Origin: Methanobacteriota archaeon
GTDB lineage: Archaea > Methanobacteriota > Methanobacteria > Methanobacteriales > Methanobacteriaceae
Length of the DNA stretch: 64,000 nt
Assembly (NCBI GenBank): GCA_029556335.1
Contig: JAKQFA010000006.1
Coordinates: 372,001-436,000, forward strand
Direction of reading: 5' to 3'
Shown one piece after another: positions 8,984 to 18,668 of the stretch. Every line of letters starts with the position of its first letter. The stretch's first letter is position 1. A model generated the notes under the pieces. It searched no databases. It was not told where the DNA came from and saw only the letters and a program-made list of their open reading frames with translations. Both the position numbers and the translations under genes were made by a program.

Positions 8984-9001
8984 TAACTAAAGAAATAGTT
9001 A
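8984..9001. promoter_or_regulatory. inverted repeat in the carS/tes divergent promoter region
   Basis: TAACTA-aagaaa-TAGTTA is a perfect 6-bp inverted repeat with a 6-nt spacer. It sits in the 69-bp region between two divergent lipid genes, where both promoters must lie. It could be a shared operator. Six-bp arms in AT-rich DNA do occur by chance. Confidence 0.3.
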
Positions 9002-9037
9002 TTTGCTCTACAATAAATAGTATACCTAGGTGAATTT

Positions 9038-10513
<1,476 letters not shown>

Positions 10514-10530
10514 GTCTGGTAGTAAAATTG

Positions 10531-11526
10531 ATGATCAAAGCCCCTTCTAGACTGCACATAACTCTTATTGACCTTAACGGTTCTATAGGGAGGATGGATG
10601 GAGGTGTGGGTTTAACCCTGGAAAATCCGTACCTAGCTTTGGATTGCCATCCCGGAAATGATGGCGTCAGGGTAGAATTCGCTGACCATGATAAAATAAG
10701 CCCCAACCGCCGCAAAGAGTATCAGGACAAGATTGAAAGCGCATCCCGCAAGATGATGGAATTCCTGGGCATGGAAGGTGATTTCGACTTTTTGGTAGGG
10801 GAAACCTATCCTCCTCATTCAGGCTTGGGAACTGGAACCCAACTATCACTTGCAGCTGGGAAATTAATATCTAATTATCTTGGTCAGGATATTGATGCCC
10901 ATTCAATTGGCAGAATAGTGGGCCGGGGTGGTACATCTGGTATAGGAGTTGCTGCCTTCCAGCAGGGTGGATTCATAATTGATGGTGGCCACCTTAAAAG
11001 TGAGAAATCAGAATTTCTCCCTTCATCGGCTTCTCAAGCTTCCCCACCACCAATAATTGCCCGTTACGATTTTCCTGATGATTGGAAAATACTGCTTGTA
11101 ATCCCACGCTTTGAAGATAGAGTATGGGGAAAAAAAGAAGTTAACATCTTTCAAGAGTACTGTCCCATCCCTTTACAGGAGGTTGAGAAACTTTCACATC
11201 TGCTTCTGATGAAAATGATGCCTGCAGTTGCCGAGGGTGACCTGGACACCTTTGGTGAAGCAGTGAACTCTATACAAGATATGGGCTTTAAAAAGATCGA
11301 AAACAAGCTACAAAACATAGTCATTGGCAATATTATGGAATCGCTCCGGTCAGCAGGGGCAGCTGGGGCAGGTATGAGTAGTTTTGGCCCCACTGTATAC
11401 GCAATTACTGATACTAATCCTAAAGGACTTATAAATGCTGTGGAAGATGTTCTAGGGTCCATTGATCGTGAAATAATCCTCACCAGGGCACAGAATCAGG
11501 GTGCAGTTATAAAACAAGATGTATAA
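10531..11526 (+). CDS. mptG: beta-ribofuranosylaminobenzene 5'-phosphate synthase
   Basis: This GHMP-superfamily enzyme condenses PRPP with 4-hydroxybenzoate (or aminobenzoate) to start the arylamine part of tetrahydromethanopterin. The N-terminus MIKAPSRLHITLIDLNGSIGR and the glycine-rich phosphate loop PPHSGLGTGTQLSLAAG (about 92-108) are family hallmarks. RGGTSGIGVAAFQQGGFIIDGGH follows near 132-155. The C-terminal GHMP motif is SAGAAGAGMSSFGPTVYA. ATG 10531 is preferred over the TTG just before it. It lies 17 nt after tes and is probably in the same transcript. Confidence 0.9.
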   Translation: MIKAPSRLHITLIDLNGSIGRMDGGVGLTLENPYLALDCHPGNDGVRVEFADHDKISPNRRKEYQDKIESASRKMMEFLGMEGDFDFLVGETYPPHSGLGTGTQLSLAAGKLISNYLGQDIDAHSIGRIVGRGGTSGIGVAAFQQGGFIIDGGHLKSEKSEFLPSSASQASPPPIIARYDFPDDWKILLVIPRFEDRVWGKKEVNIFQEYCPIPLQEVEKLSHLLLMKMMPAVAEGDLDTFGEAVNSIQDMGFKKIENKLQNIVIGNIMESLRSAGAAGAGMSSFGPTVYAITDTNPKGLINAVEDVLGSIDREIILTRAQNQGAVIKQDV

Positions 11527-11571
11527 GTTATATGAATAGTGAAGAGAATCTAATTATAGAGGAACCTTATC

Positions 11572-12063
11572 ATGAAAATACTGGAAGGCCAAGTTTGGAC
11601 GTTTAGAGATCATGTTGACACCGATGTGATAATCCCCGGCCGTTATCTTCGGATTCTGGATCTGGATGAAATGTCATCCCATGTTATGGAGGGTGAAGAT
11701 CCTGATTTTGCCAGTCAAGTAAAAAATGGTGATATCATCGTTGCTGGTGTAAATTTCGGTTGCGGATCATCAAGGGAACAAGCACCAGTTGCATTGAAGC
11801 ATTTAGGGGTGGCAGCAGTGGTGGCTCCCTCTTTTGCACGCATTTTTTATCGTAATGCCATTAATGTTGGTCTACCCGTTATCATGGCCGATGTGGAAGC
11901 TGAAAAGGGAGATATTCTATCCATTGATCTGGAAGCTGGAATCATACTAAATAAAAGCAACGGGAAAAAATTTGAGATACAGCCCTTCCAGAACTTCATG
12001 CTGGAAATTCTCGAGGATGGCGGCCTGGTTAATCATTTCCTAAAAAACAGGGGAAATAGTTAA
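11572..12063 (+). CDS. hacB: isopropylmalate/homoaconitate isomerase small subunit
   Basis: Small swivelling subunit of the aconitase-type dehydratases. FGCGSSREQAPVALK (about residues 63-77) is the substrate-binding signature, and length (163) is normal for the archaeal LeuD/HacB family. Methanogens have two versions, one for leucine and one for homoaconitate in coenzyme B synthesis. The specificity loop here reads GRYLRIL. An arginine after YL is, from memory, typical of homoaconitase subunits, which must hold the extra carboxylate. I therefore lean to HacB, but LeuD is possible. GAGGAACC precedes the ATG. No large subunit lies in this window. Confidence 0.72.
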   Translation: MKILEGQVWTFRDHVDTDVIIPGRYLRILDLDEMSSHVMEGEDPDFASQVKNGDIIVAGVNFGCGSSREQAPVALKHLGVAAVVAPSFARIFYRNAINVGLPVIMADVEAEKGDILSIDLEAGIILNKSNGKKFEIQPFQNFMLEILEDGGLVNHFLKNRGNS

Positions 12064-12142
12064 AAAAATAAAAGATAAATGACATGATATCAATAAGGTT
12101 ATACATTTTTTTGGGTGATGAATTCTATTTTTACGGAGAAAA

Positions 12143-12745
12143 ATGATGAAATGTCCTGCATGTGGCTCCTGTGAGCATCAGATACTTAAATCAAAGGGTA
12201 AATTAACCAAGGAACTACTATTAAAGTGTGAAGAATGTGGAAATGTATACAGGGAAACCATGGAGTCCCCACGGCCCATGGAGGTAAGGATTATTATCAG
12301 TAAGTTCGATGAATCCCTAAAAAAATGGGCCAGTTTTAAACCTGATGAAATTCTGGAAGTGGGTGATGTACTGGAGATAGGGGATGAGAGAGTCCGCATC
12401 ACTTCCCTGGAGAATAAAAGAAATGCCAGGGTAATGGAAAGTATGGTGGAAGATCTGATAAGCATCTGGGCTGTATCAGTAGATATACCGGCCCGGGTGG
12501 GTGTTTCCGTGGACCTCCATGGAAGAGTTTTATCACGTAAGGTAGAACTGGACCGAGACTTCACCTTCAAGGTAGGGGACGTGGTGAAAATGGGCAGAAC
12601 TATCTTTCGAATAAAAACCATAAAAACTTTAGAAAGGCGCATGCGACGAGGATTTGCATATGCCGATGTTACAAAGCGTGTATATGGAATACCGGTATCG
12701 GAACGACGTTACGATTATGATTTAACCATGAATGTGGTAACATGA
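12143..12745 (+). CDS. HVO_0476-family zinc-finger protein
   Basis: A 200-residue archaeal conserved protein with an N-terminal zinc ribbon, CPACGSCEHQ then CEECGNVYRE (about residues 4-35). Two similar beta-rich modules follow (EVGDVLEIGDERVRITSLE and KVGDVVKMGRTIFRIKTIK). RRMRRGFAYADVTKRVYGIP near the C-terminus is basic, which suggests nucleic-acid binding. No function is established to my knowledge. It overlaps pcm by 4 nt (ATGA), so the two are coupled. A second ATG three nt downstream is an equally good start. Confidence 0.78.
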   Translation: MMKCPACGSCEHQILKSKGKLTKELLLKCEECGNVYRETMESPRPMEVRIIISKFDESLKKWASFKPDEILEVGDVLEIGDERVRITSLENKRNARVMESMVEDLISIWAVSVDIPARVGVSVDLHGRVLSRKVELDRDFTFKVGDVVKMGRTIFRIKTIKTLERRMRRGFAYADVTKRVYGIPVSERRYDYDLTMNVVT

Positions 12746-13395
12746 CTTCCCAAGAGGAAATGGTAGAAAATTTGTGGAGCAGTGGATATCTGCATTCTCG
12801 GAAGGTGAAGGAGGCCCTCCTTAAGGTGCCCCGAGAGGAATTCGTTCCTGAAAATAAGCGTTCATATGCTTACATGGACACACCATTACCCATAGGGGAG
12901 GGTCAAACCATATCCGCCCCTCATATGGTGGCTATTTTATGTGAAGAACTTGCTTTAAAAGAGGGGATGAAAATCCTAGAGATCGGAACTGGATACGGTT
13001 ATAACGCCGCAGTAGTAGCGGAAATAATTGGCGAGAAAGGTCATGTTTACACCCTCGAACGGATTGAATCACTGGCCCATAGGGCAATGGATAATTTGAA
13101 GCGCACTGGCTACGATAAAAGGGTGAAGGTGATCTTAACTGATGGGACCCAAGGTTACCCTGAAGAAGCACCATATGACCGCATTTATGCCACGGCCAGC
13201 GCCCCCCGTGTGCCGGAACCATTGAAAACTCAGTTAATCATCGGTGGAAAACTTCTTAGCCCGGTTGGTTCTGATCATTACTTCCAAGAACTGGTTTCAG
13301 TAATCCGAATATCCGAAGAAGAGTTCCAGACCAAAAAATTAGGTGGAGTGGCATTTGTACCTATGATTGGTAAACATGGCTGGCCTGAAGAGTGA
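12742..13395 (+). CDS. pcm: protein-L-isoaspartate O-methyltransferase
   Basis: Pcm methylates L-isoaspartyl residues in aged proteins so that they can revert to aspartate. Motifs are VPREEFVPENKRSYAYMD near residue 27, the substrate-contact block GEGQTISAPHMVA near 53-65, and the SAM-binding ILEIGTGYGYNAAVVAE near 76-92. PYDRIYATASAPRVPEPL follows. Length (217) is normal. The start overlaps the upstream zinc-finger gene stop. Confidence 0.95.
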   Translation: MTSQEEMVENLWSSGYLHSRKVKEALLKVPREEFVPENKRSYAYMDTPLPIGEGQTISAPHMVAILCEELALKEGMKILEIGTGYGYNAAVVAEIIGEKGHVYTLERIESLAHRAMDNLKRTGYDKRVKVILTDGTQGYPEEAPYDRIYATASAPRVPEPLKTQLIIGGKLLSPVGSDHYFQELVSVIRISEEEFQTKKLGGVAFVPMIGKHGWPEE

Positions 13396-13441
13396 TGAGA
13401 ATTATTTCCTCTCCATTTACCAATAAAGAAATTGATTAGAA

Positions 13442-14716
13442 ATGAAATTCTATTTAGAAACCTATGGATGCACCTATAACCAAGCAGATTCACAGATCAT
13501 GGCAGCTTCACTGGAAAAAGTAGGATACCAATTAACTGAATCATCAGAAGAAGCCGATATTTTTATCCTTAACACATGCTATGTTAAGCTACCTACACAG
13601 CAGAAGATCATAAACCGTATAAAACAGATAACCTCTTCTTCACCCCCCAATAAGCTTTTGGTGGCAGGATGTATGGTTGACATTGACCCCCAAGTCCTGG
13701 AGCGCATTGCACCACAAGCCAGCTGGATGGGGGCCCGTCAGATAAACTCCACCCTGGAAGTGGTGGAGGGGATGTTGAAGGGTGAAAAACTTAGAAAAAC
13801 TGGTCACAGCTACGATGTTAAGGCTGGCCTTCAAAAAAAACGTTTCAACCCATTGATTCATATTTTACAGATCTCCGAGGGTTGTCAGGGGCACTGCACT
13901 TACTGTTGCACCCGCTTTGCCCGGGGAAAATTGCAGAGCTACTCCCCCGATGCCTTGTTGGAGGAAGTTGAAGGAGCAGTCCAGGATGGATGCGTGGAGA
14001 TACAATTAACCGCTCAGGATACCGGTGCCTATGGTAAAGACACAGGTGATAGTTTAGCCTCGTTAATTGAAGATATTACAGAGATAGAGGGTGATTTCAG
14101 AGTAAGAATAGGGATGATGCATCCAGAGAGCATAATGAGAGACCTGAAAACAGTAATCAAATCATTTGAAAATGAAAAAATTTACAAATTTCTTCACTTA
14201 CCTCTTCAAAGTGGCAATGACCAAGTTTTAAGCCATATGCAAAGGGGACATCCGGCAGATACCTTTAAAAAAATCGTTCATAACTTTAGGGAGGCAATAC
14301 CCACGCTTTCTCTGGCCACCGACGTGATTGTAGGCTACCCCACCGAAGATGATAAGGCATTTCAGGACACCATCAAGTTGATAAGGCAAACAGAACCAGA
14401 CTTTTTACATATCTCAAAGTATCATCACAGGCCTGGTGTGGCTTCTTCACACTTAAGTGAGATAGCCACCCCGATTATGAAAGGCCGGGTTAGGCAGATT
14501 AATGAACTCAAGACCAACATAGCCTACCAAAGTAACCAGAAAATTCTCCATACTATACAGAACATTCTAATAACACATAAAGGCCCCCGGGGGGGATGGG
14601 TTGGTCGTAATAATTCATATAAAACAGTAATCGTGGATGATGCTCCCCTGGGAGAATTCATCACAGTCAAAATTACCGAAGCAAAAAATACCTACCTCCG
14701 GGGAGAAGTAATCTGA
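13442..14716 (+). CDS. tRNA t6A37 methylthiotransferase (archaeal MtaB type)
   Basis: Radical SAM methylthiotransferase of the CDKAL1/e-MtaB group, which adds a methylthio group to t6A37 of ANN-decoding tRNAs. The N-terminal UPF0004 domain has its three cluster cysteines at C10 (ETYGCTYN), C46 (NTCYVK) and C77 (AGCMVD). The radical SAM motif CQGHCTYCCTRFARG follows near residue 148, and a short TRAM-like tail ends the protein. The TRAM region is shorter and less regular than usual. It faces the convergent surface-protein gene across a 39-nt gap. Confidence 0.92.
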   Translation: MKFYLETYGCTYNQADSQIMAASLEKVGYQLTESSEEADIFILNTCYVKLPTQQKIINRIKQITSSSPPNKLLVAGCMVDIDPQVLERIAPQASWMGARQINSTLEVVEGMLKGEKLRKTGHSYDVKAGLQKKRFNPLIHILQISEGCQGHCTYCCTRFARGKLQSYSPDALLEEVEGAVQDGCVEIQLTAQDTGAYGKDTGDSLASLIEDITEIEGDFRVRIGMMHPESIMRDLKTVIKSFENEKIYKFLHLPLQSGNDQVLSHMQRGHPADTFKKIVHNFREAIPTLSLATDVIVGYPTEDDKAFQDTIKLIRQTEPDFLHISKYHHRPGVASSHLSEIATPIMKGRVRQINELKTNIAYQSNQKILHTIQNILITHKGPRGGWVGRNNSYKTVIVDDAPLGEFITVKITEAKNTYLRGEVI

Positions 14717-14755
14717 TTTTTTTCTAAAAAAATTATTAAAATAAAAAAAATGGGT
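14717..14755. terminator. bidirectional oligo-T terminator between convergent genes
   Basis: Directly after the methylthiotransferase stop a run of seven T occurs on the plus strand. A run of A (oligo-T on the minus strand) precedes the end of the convergent surface-protein gene. This is typical of archaeal oligo-U termination serving both directions. Confidence 0.5.
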
Positions 14756-16570
14756 TTAGAAAGGTAAGGATGCGTAGGTACCTTTCGGAGTGTAAGAACT
14801 CGTGTCCCAATTGTTTATTCTTCCAAAACTGTTTGCATTATTGCTGGCATCGGCATTGATCCAGTTTCCATCCACATAAACCTGTGCCCATACGTGTCCG
14901 TAGGTTCCGCTAGCGAAGTTACAGGTACCGTGTTTGTATAGACTTGGTATTCCTGCTGCTCGGCAAAGGGCCACTATCAGGTGGGACAGATCACAGCAGT
15001 TACCAGCACGGTTCAACAAGGTATTAACTGCACCATACTTGGTATTGTAGTAGAATGAGTAATCTAACTCATCACGCACCCAGTTGAATATGAACAGTGC
15101 CATCTCATAGGTTGAAGTGGCATTTGCTGTTATGTTCTGGGCTAAAGTGACAATCCTAGAATCAGTGGACTGGCAGTTGGTTGTGGGCTGTAGATACTCT
15201 TGTAACTCAGCTGAATAGTTTGTTACGGGTATTGGAAAAGATACGGGTACTGCATTTGAATCGGTAGTCTCTGAATCTGCAAATACTGAACCAGCACTTA
15301 CTGCATCGAAATCACTGCCTTCAAAGAAGCTAGCATCTATCAAACCGAAACGGAATAGGGCGTAACCAGATGCACCACAATCCAGTGCCTTTTTGATATC
15401 TTCTTTTAATTCCGTTGCTGGCAAGAGGGTCAGATTACTATCTGAAGCATAGGTCTGCAAACCGACTATTACAGGTGTAGATCCCGCTTCACGAACTATG
15501 TAAGCAGTTTTCGTACCGATCCAAGTGTTGTTCTGTCCATAGTTACCTTTGTAGATCATGGGCACTAGGAAGTCCAGATAATTGGCAAGTTGTCCGTAAT
15601 CCTGTCCATAGTAGTAGGCGTTAACGGAACCCTCCGGCATGAGGGCAGCTGACAGTGCTACATTTGATTTCACTGATTTAACTGAGGTCTTCACTCTGGC
15701 CACGAAGCTGGTTATGGCTGCAGTTCCACCGGTGTATTTATATGCAGTTCCAGGGTAGCGGACGTAATCCAAGTGAATACCGTCTACCAGATCACTACTG
15801 GCCAGTTTAGTGGCAAATTGAACCAACTGGTCGTTAAAACTGGTGTCAGTACCGTAACGGGTTTCAGTTTTATAGGTCGTGGTGGTTTCGTATTTGTGTT
15901 TCCAAACGTAGTACCATCCGTACTTTTTTTGGTATTTGGTAACTTTTTGCCACGTATACTTCCACTTGTACCTCCATTTGGAACCTGATTTATACTTATA
16001 TTTGTACCATTTTTTGGTCCATTTGGTGTAGGGTACCTTATACCAGCCCTTGTACCACTGTTTATATTCTACCTTCACTGTTTTCTGGTAGGGTACCTGG
16101 GCGGTGTAACTGTAAGTTCCTAAAGGATCTACCCAGTTACCGTTGGCGTCTTTGAAACAAGTTATCCAAGCATGGATTCTAATGTTATTGTTTGAAAGTT
16201 TTCCTTTGACTTTTGCTAAGTTTTTAAGGGTGGTTTGGTAATCCACCAGTCTACTTACTTTAATGTATACGTCAGTGATTCCAGCCTTCACCAGATCCTG
16301 GACATTGATGCGGTCAATGTCATCGCTACGTATCCAGATTCCCTGTGGGTTACTGTACGAGTCATTAATGGTAGTTGCACCGTCTGATGTGGTTTCACCT
16401 GCTGCTAATGTATCTTCTTCTGATGTGGTGTTCAAGTCGCTGGCTATGTGGGTAGTGTTAATCAGTGTTGTATCGTTGGTTATATTTTCGCTGGCAACAC
16501 ATATGCCGTTATTTAAAAGGAGCAAAGCTCCAAATAGAACCAGCAGTGTAATCAAAAATTTTTTATTAAT
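14756..16570 (-). CDS. secreted glycosidase-like barrel plus transglutaminase-like (endoisopeptidase) protein
   Basis: A predicted secreted wall protein. Numbered from the TTG at 16555, residues 1-22 are a signal peptide and 23-70 a Thr/Asn-rich stalk. Residues 72-145 and 240-430 form a glycoside-hydrolase-like TIM barrel (GIWIRSDD, IHLDYVRYPG at 260-269, MIYKGNYG). An insert of about 90 residues (148-236), packed with Tyr, Lys and Trp, interrupts it. Residues 455-599 are a transglutaminase-like domain with Cys520 (GNCCDLSHL), His554 (YGHVW) and Asp569 (NADASNN), the triad of pseudomurein endoisopeptidases. The signal peptide looks complete only if translation starts at ATT 16570, 7 nt after GGAGG (16578-16582). 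The TTG lies 22 nt from it. The same end domain occurs in the protein at 42.8-43.6 kb. Confidence 0.78.
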   Translation of the reverse strand: MNKKFLITLLVLFGALLLLNNGICVASENITNDTTLINTTHIASDLNTTSEEDTLAAGETTSDGATTINDSYSNPQGIWIRSDDIDRINVQDLVKAGITDVYIKVSRLVDYQTTLKNLAKVKGKLSNNNIRIHAWITCFKDANGNWVDPLGTYSYTAQVPYQKTVKVEYKQWYKGWYKVPYTKWTKKWYKYKYKSGSKWRYKWKYTWQKVTKYQKKYGWYYVWKHKYETTTTYKTETRYGTDTSFNDQLVQFATKLASSDLVDGIHLDYVRYPGTAYKYTGGTAAITSFVARVKTSVKSVKSNVALSAALMPEGSVNAYYYGQDYGQLANYLDFLVPMIYKGNYGQNNTWIGTKTAYIVREAGSTPVIVGLQTYASDSNLTLLPATELKEDIKKALDCGASGYALFRFGLIDASFFEGSDFDAVSAGSVFADSETTDSNAVPVSFPIPVTNYSAELQEYLQPTTNCQSTDSRIVTLAQNITANATSTYEMALFIFNWVRDELDYSFYYNTKYGAVNTLLNRAGNCCDLSHLIVALCRAAGIPSLYKHGTCNFASGTYGHVWAQVYVDGNWINADASNNANSFGRINNWDTSSYTPKGTYASLPF

Positions 16571-17327
16571 TATACCGCCTCCGACTCATATAATACCATT
16601 TGATGTTTTTTTCCTAAAATGGAAGGAACATGAAATTGTCATATTCCGGGTATTTCTGAGTATATGTGCCTCTTTTTACCATTACTTATAAAATTTATTA
16701 TTTTTTTCTGGCATTAAAACAGTTCAAGAACTCTTTTTAGCATTAGGAGCTAATTTTCACAGATTTATTATCAACATTAAACGGTTTATTTCCTTGGTTT
16801 TCCCATTTTGGGTATTATAATCTTCTAAAACCCGTTAGGTTTTTTTAACCACTTTTAGGCCTTAAAAGTTTGATTGTGCTAACGATGGTTACTGTGGGAT
16901 TGACTCAGAATCCTACCCAACAAATTGGAAAGTAATATTTTGGTTAAAAAAATTGTTAAGGCCATTAAGAAATCTTAACTGTACAATAAAACCTATTATG
17001 AGGTCATTATTTAGTTTTAAAATTAATGTGATGTTTCAAATTCGTTTTGGATGACTAGTGAGTTCAATAAATATATCTAACTATTGTCCATAGGTAATTC
17101 ACTCAAAAAAATATTAAAATAGATTGATATCCTTTAAAATCCATTTAAATTCTCGGACAATTTTGGATTTATGTGCTGATATTGGTGGGAAATTACATTG
17201 TTTAGAGATATCAAAAAAAACACGGATTATACAAGTATCAGACCATTAGTTCAGTACAGTATAGAAAAAAATTGAAATGAAATTTTCAAAAATTTATATG
17301 TATTGAAGAATTTCAAAGGAGTATAAA
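16571..17327. other. gene-free region with several inverted repeats
   Basis: About 750 nt without a credible reading frame, between the surface-protein start and the tRNA pair. It is AT-rich and holds three inverted repeats. AAAACC-cgtta-GGTTTT is at 16827-16843 and is followed by T residues. ACTTTTA-ggcct-TAAAAGT is at 16851-16869. GTTAAG-N13-CTTAAC lies near 16956-16980. It may contain a long regulatory leader or an unrecognised small RNA. I see no tRNA-like or other known RNA fold. Confidence 0.4.
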
Positions 17328-17400
<73 letters not shown>

Positions 17401-17402
17401 CT

Positions 17403-17482
<80 letters not shown>

Positions 17483-17501
17483 GTGATTATTATATTATTC
17501 C

Positions 17502-17516
17502 TATATAAACCTTTTC
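17502..17516 (-). promoter_or_regulatory. BRE/TATA promoter of the tRNA-Val/tRNA-Phe pair
   Basis: On the minus strand GAAAAGG is followed by TTTATATA (17502-17509). This purine-rich BRE plus box A lies about 27 nt upstream of the tRNA-Val 5' end. It is a textbook archaeal stable-RNA promoter arrangement. Confidence 0.75.
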
Positions 17517-17643
17517 TATATCTTTTTTAAATCTGCTACCGCCTTTTTAGGATGTAATGGTGAGAGGATTTGATGGTAAAGTTTATTCCCTTCAGAAACA
17601 TATTAAATATTCACTAGAAAACTACCCCGTGGAGGAATGAAAT

Positions 17644-18045
17644 ATGGATATCCAGGATCCAATAAAGACAACGGTCGAAGAAATACGCAAGGTTTTAAAT
17701 ATTGAAAATGTAATTGGTGAAGTTATCGAAACCGAGGATAAGGTTATGATCCCTGTGACCAAGTTTGGAATGGCATTTGGTGCAGGTATGGGTGAAAGTG
17801 GAACTAATGGTCAAAATGGCGGTGCTGGTGCGGGTGGTGGTGCTGGAATTGAGCCTGTAGCCATGGTCGTGGTATTCAAGGGTGTTTCTGGACCTGATGG
17901 AGTAAAAGTCCTGTCATTAAAATCAGCGGACCCACTTGCACGTGCCATAAGCGAGGTGGGCAGCACGGTGATGGATATCGTGAAAGAAAGCCGCAAGAGC
18001 AAAGATTCAGCTACAACAGAAAAGAAGGAAGAACCCACAGAATAG
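17644..18045 (+). CDS. GerW/YtfJ-family protein
   Basis: A 133-residue member of the GerW (YtfJ) family, known in Bacillus from spore germination but also present in methanogens, where its role is unknown. The pattern is typical: IEDP-like start (IQDPIKTTVEEIRKVLNIENVIGE), VMIPVTKFGMAFGAG, a glycine-rich loop near residues 52-72, then PVAMVVVF and a charged tail. GGAGGAATGAAAT precedes the ATG. It is first in a compact operon with the DUF2953 gene (12-nt gap), the same neighbour as in Bacillus (ytfI). Confidence 0.87.
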   Translation: MDIQDPIKTTVEEIRKVLNIENVIGEVIETEDKVMIPVTKFGMAFGAGMGESGTNGQNGGAGAGGGAGIEPVAMVVVFKGVSGPDGVKVLSLKSADPLARAISEVGSTVMDIVKESRKSKDSATTEKKEEPTE

Positions 18046-18057
18046 AGCGGATAGAAT

Positions 18058-18663
18058 TTGACAACTATCCTGTTAGCCATTTTTCTGACCATAGTCTGCA
18101 TTATTCTATCTTTTCTTATAATTCCATTCCAACTGTCTTTATGGTTCTCTAAAAAGGACAAATCTCTACAGGGAGATATGAAGATAAGTTGGTTGGGGTT
18201 AACACTAATTAAAAGAAGAATACCATCCACAAAAAAAACCCAAAAAGAAGAGAAAAAAGAGAAAGAAGAGAAAAAAGAGAAAGAAAAACAGAAATGGGAC
18301 AGAGAGCGAATAGAAAAAGTTTTAAGTCTTTTCAATGAATCCTGGCCCTGTATGCTTCAGATTTTACACTCATTAATGGATTCTATAAAGATCCAGGAAA
18401 TTAGGTTGAATCTCCAACTGGGACTGGAAAGTCCAGCCGACACGGCCATAGTAACGGGTTATATATGGGCTTTCACTGCATCCACTCGGTACATAACCCC
18501 ATCTATCCCTGATATTTCCATACATCCTGATTTTGAAAAAAAGATTCTAGATGGATTTTTGAATTTGAAACTCAAAATTCGACTGTACAGAGTTACCAAA
18601 GAATTGATACGGGCCCTTACCAAGAAACCAGTCAGATCGCTTATTTCTGAAATGAGGGGGTAA
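18058..18663 (+). CDS. DUF2953 membrane protein (YtfI-like)
   Basis: A 201-residue protein starting at TTG. One N-terminal membrane helix (ILLAIFLTIVCIILSFLIIPF) is followed by a beta-rich piece (GDMKISWLGLTLIKRRIPS) typical of DUF2953. A Lys/Glu-only stretch lies near residues 60-82, then a helical C-terminal half. DUF2953 proteins neighbour GerW/YtfJ in Firmicutes, and the same order is seen here. The Lys/Glu stretch is low-complexity coding sequence, not a DNA repeat array. Function unknown. Confidence 0.78.
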   Translation: MTTILLAIFLTIVCIILSFLIIPFQLSLWFSKKDKSLQGDMKISWLGLTLIKRRIPSTKKTQKEEKKEKEEKKEKEKQKWDRERIEKVLSLFNESWPCMLQILHSLMDSIKIQEIRLNLQLGLESPADTAIVTGYIWAFTASTRYITPSIPDISIHPDFEKKILDGFLNLKLKIRLYRVTKELIRALTKKPVRSLISEMRG

Positions 18664-18668
18664 TTATT

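Noticed and set aside
12178..12642. 154-codon minus-strand frame
   Set aside because: It is the shadow of the HVO_0476-family gene, Ser/Thr-rich and without family features.
16263..16691. 142-codon plus-strand open frame over the start of the surface-protein gene
   Set aside because: It lies antisense to a clear signal peptide and Thr-rich stalk, has no ribosome site, and reads as low-complexity Ser/Val sequence.
18230..18300. AAAGAAGAG-like repetitive DNA
   Set aside because: It encodes the Lys/Glu-rich stretch of the DUF2953 protein; the units are irregular and in frame.
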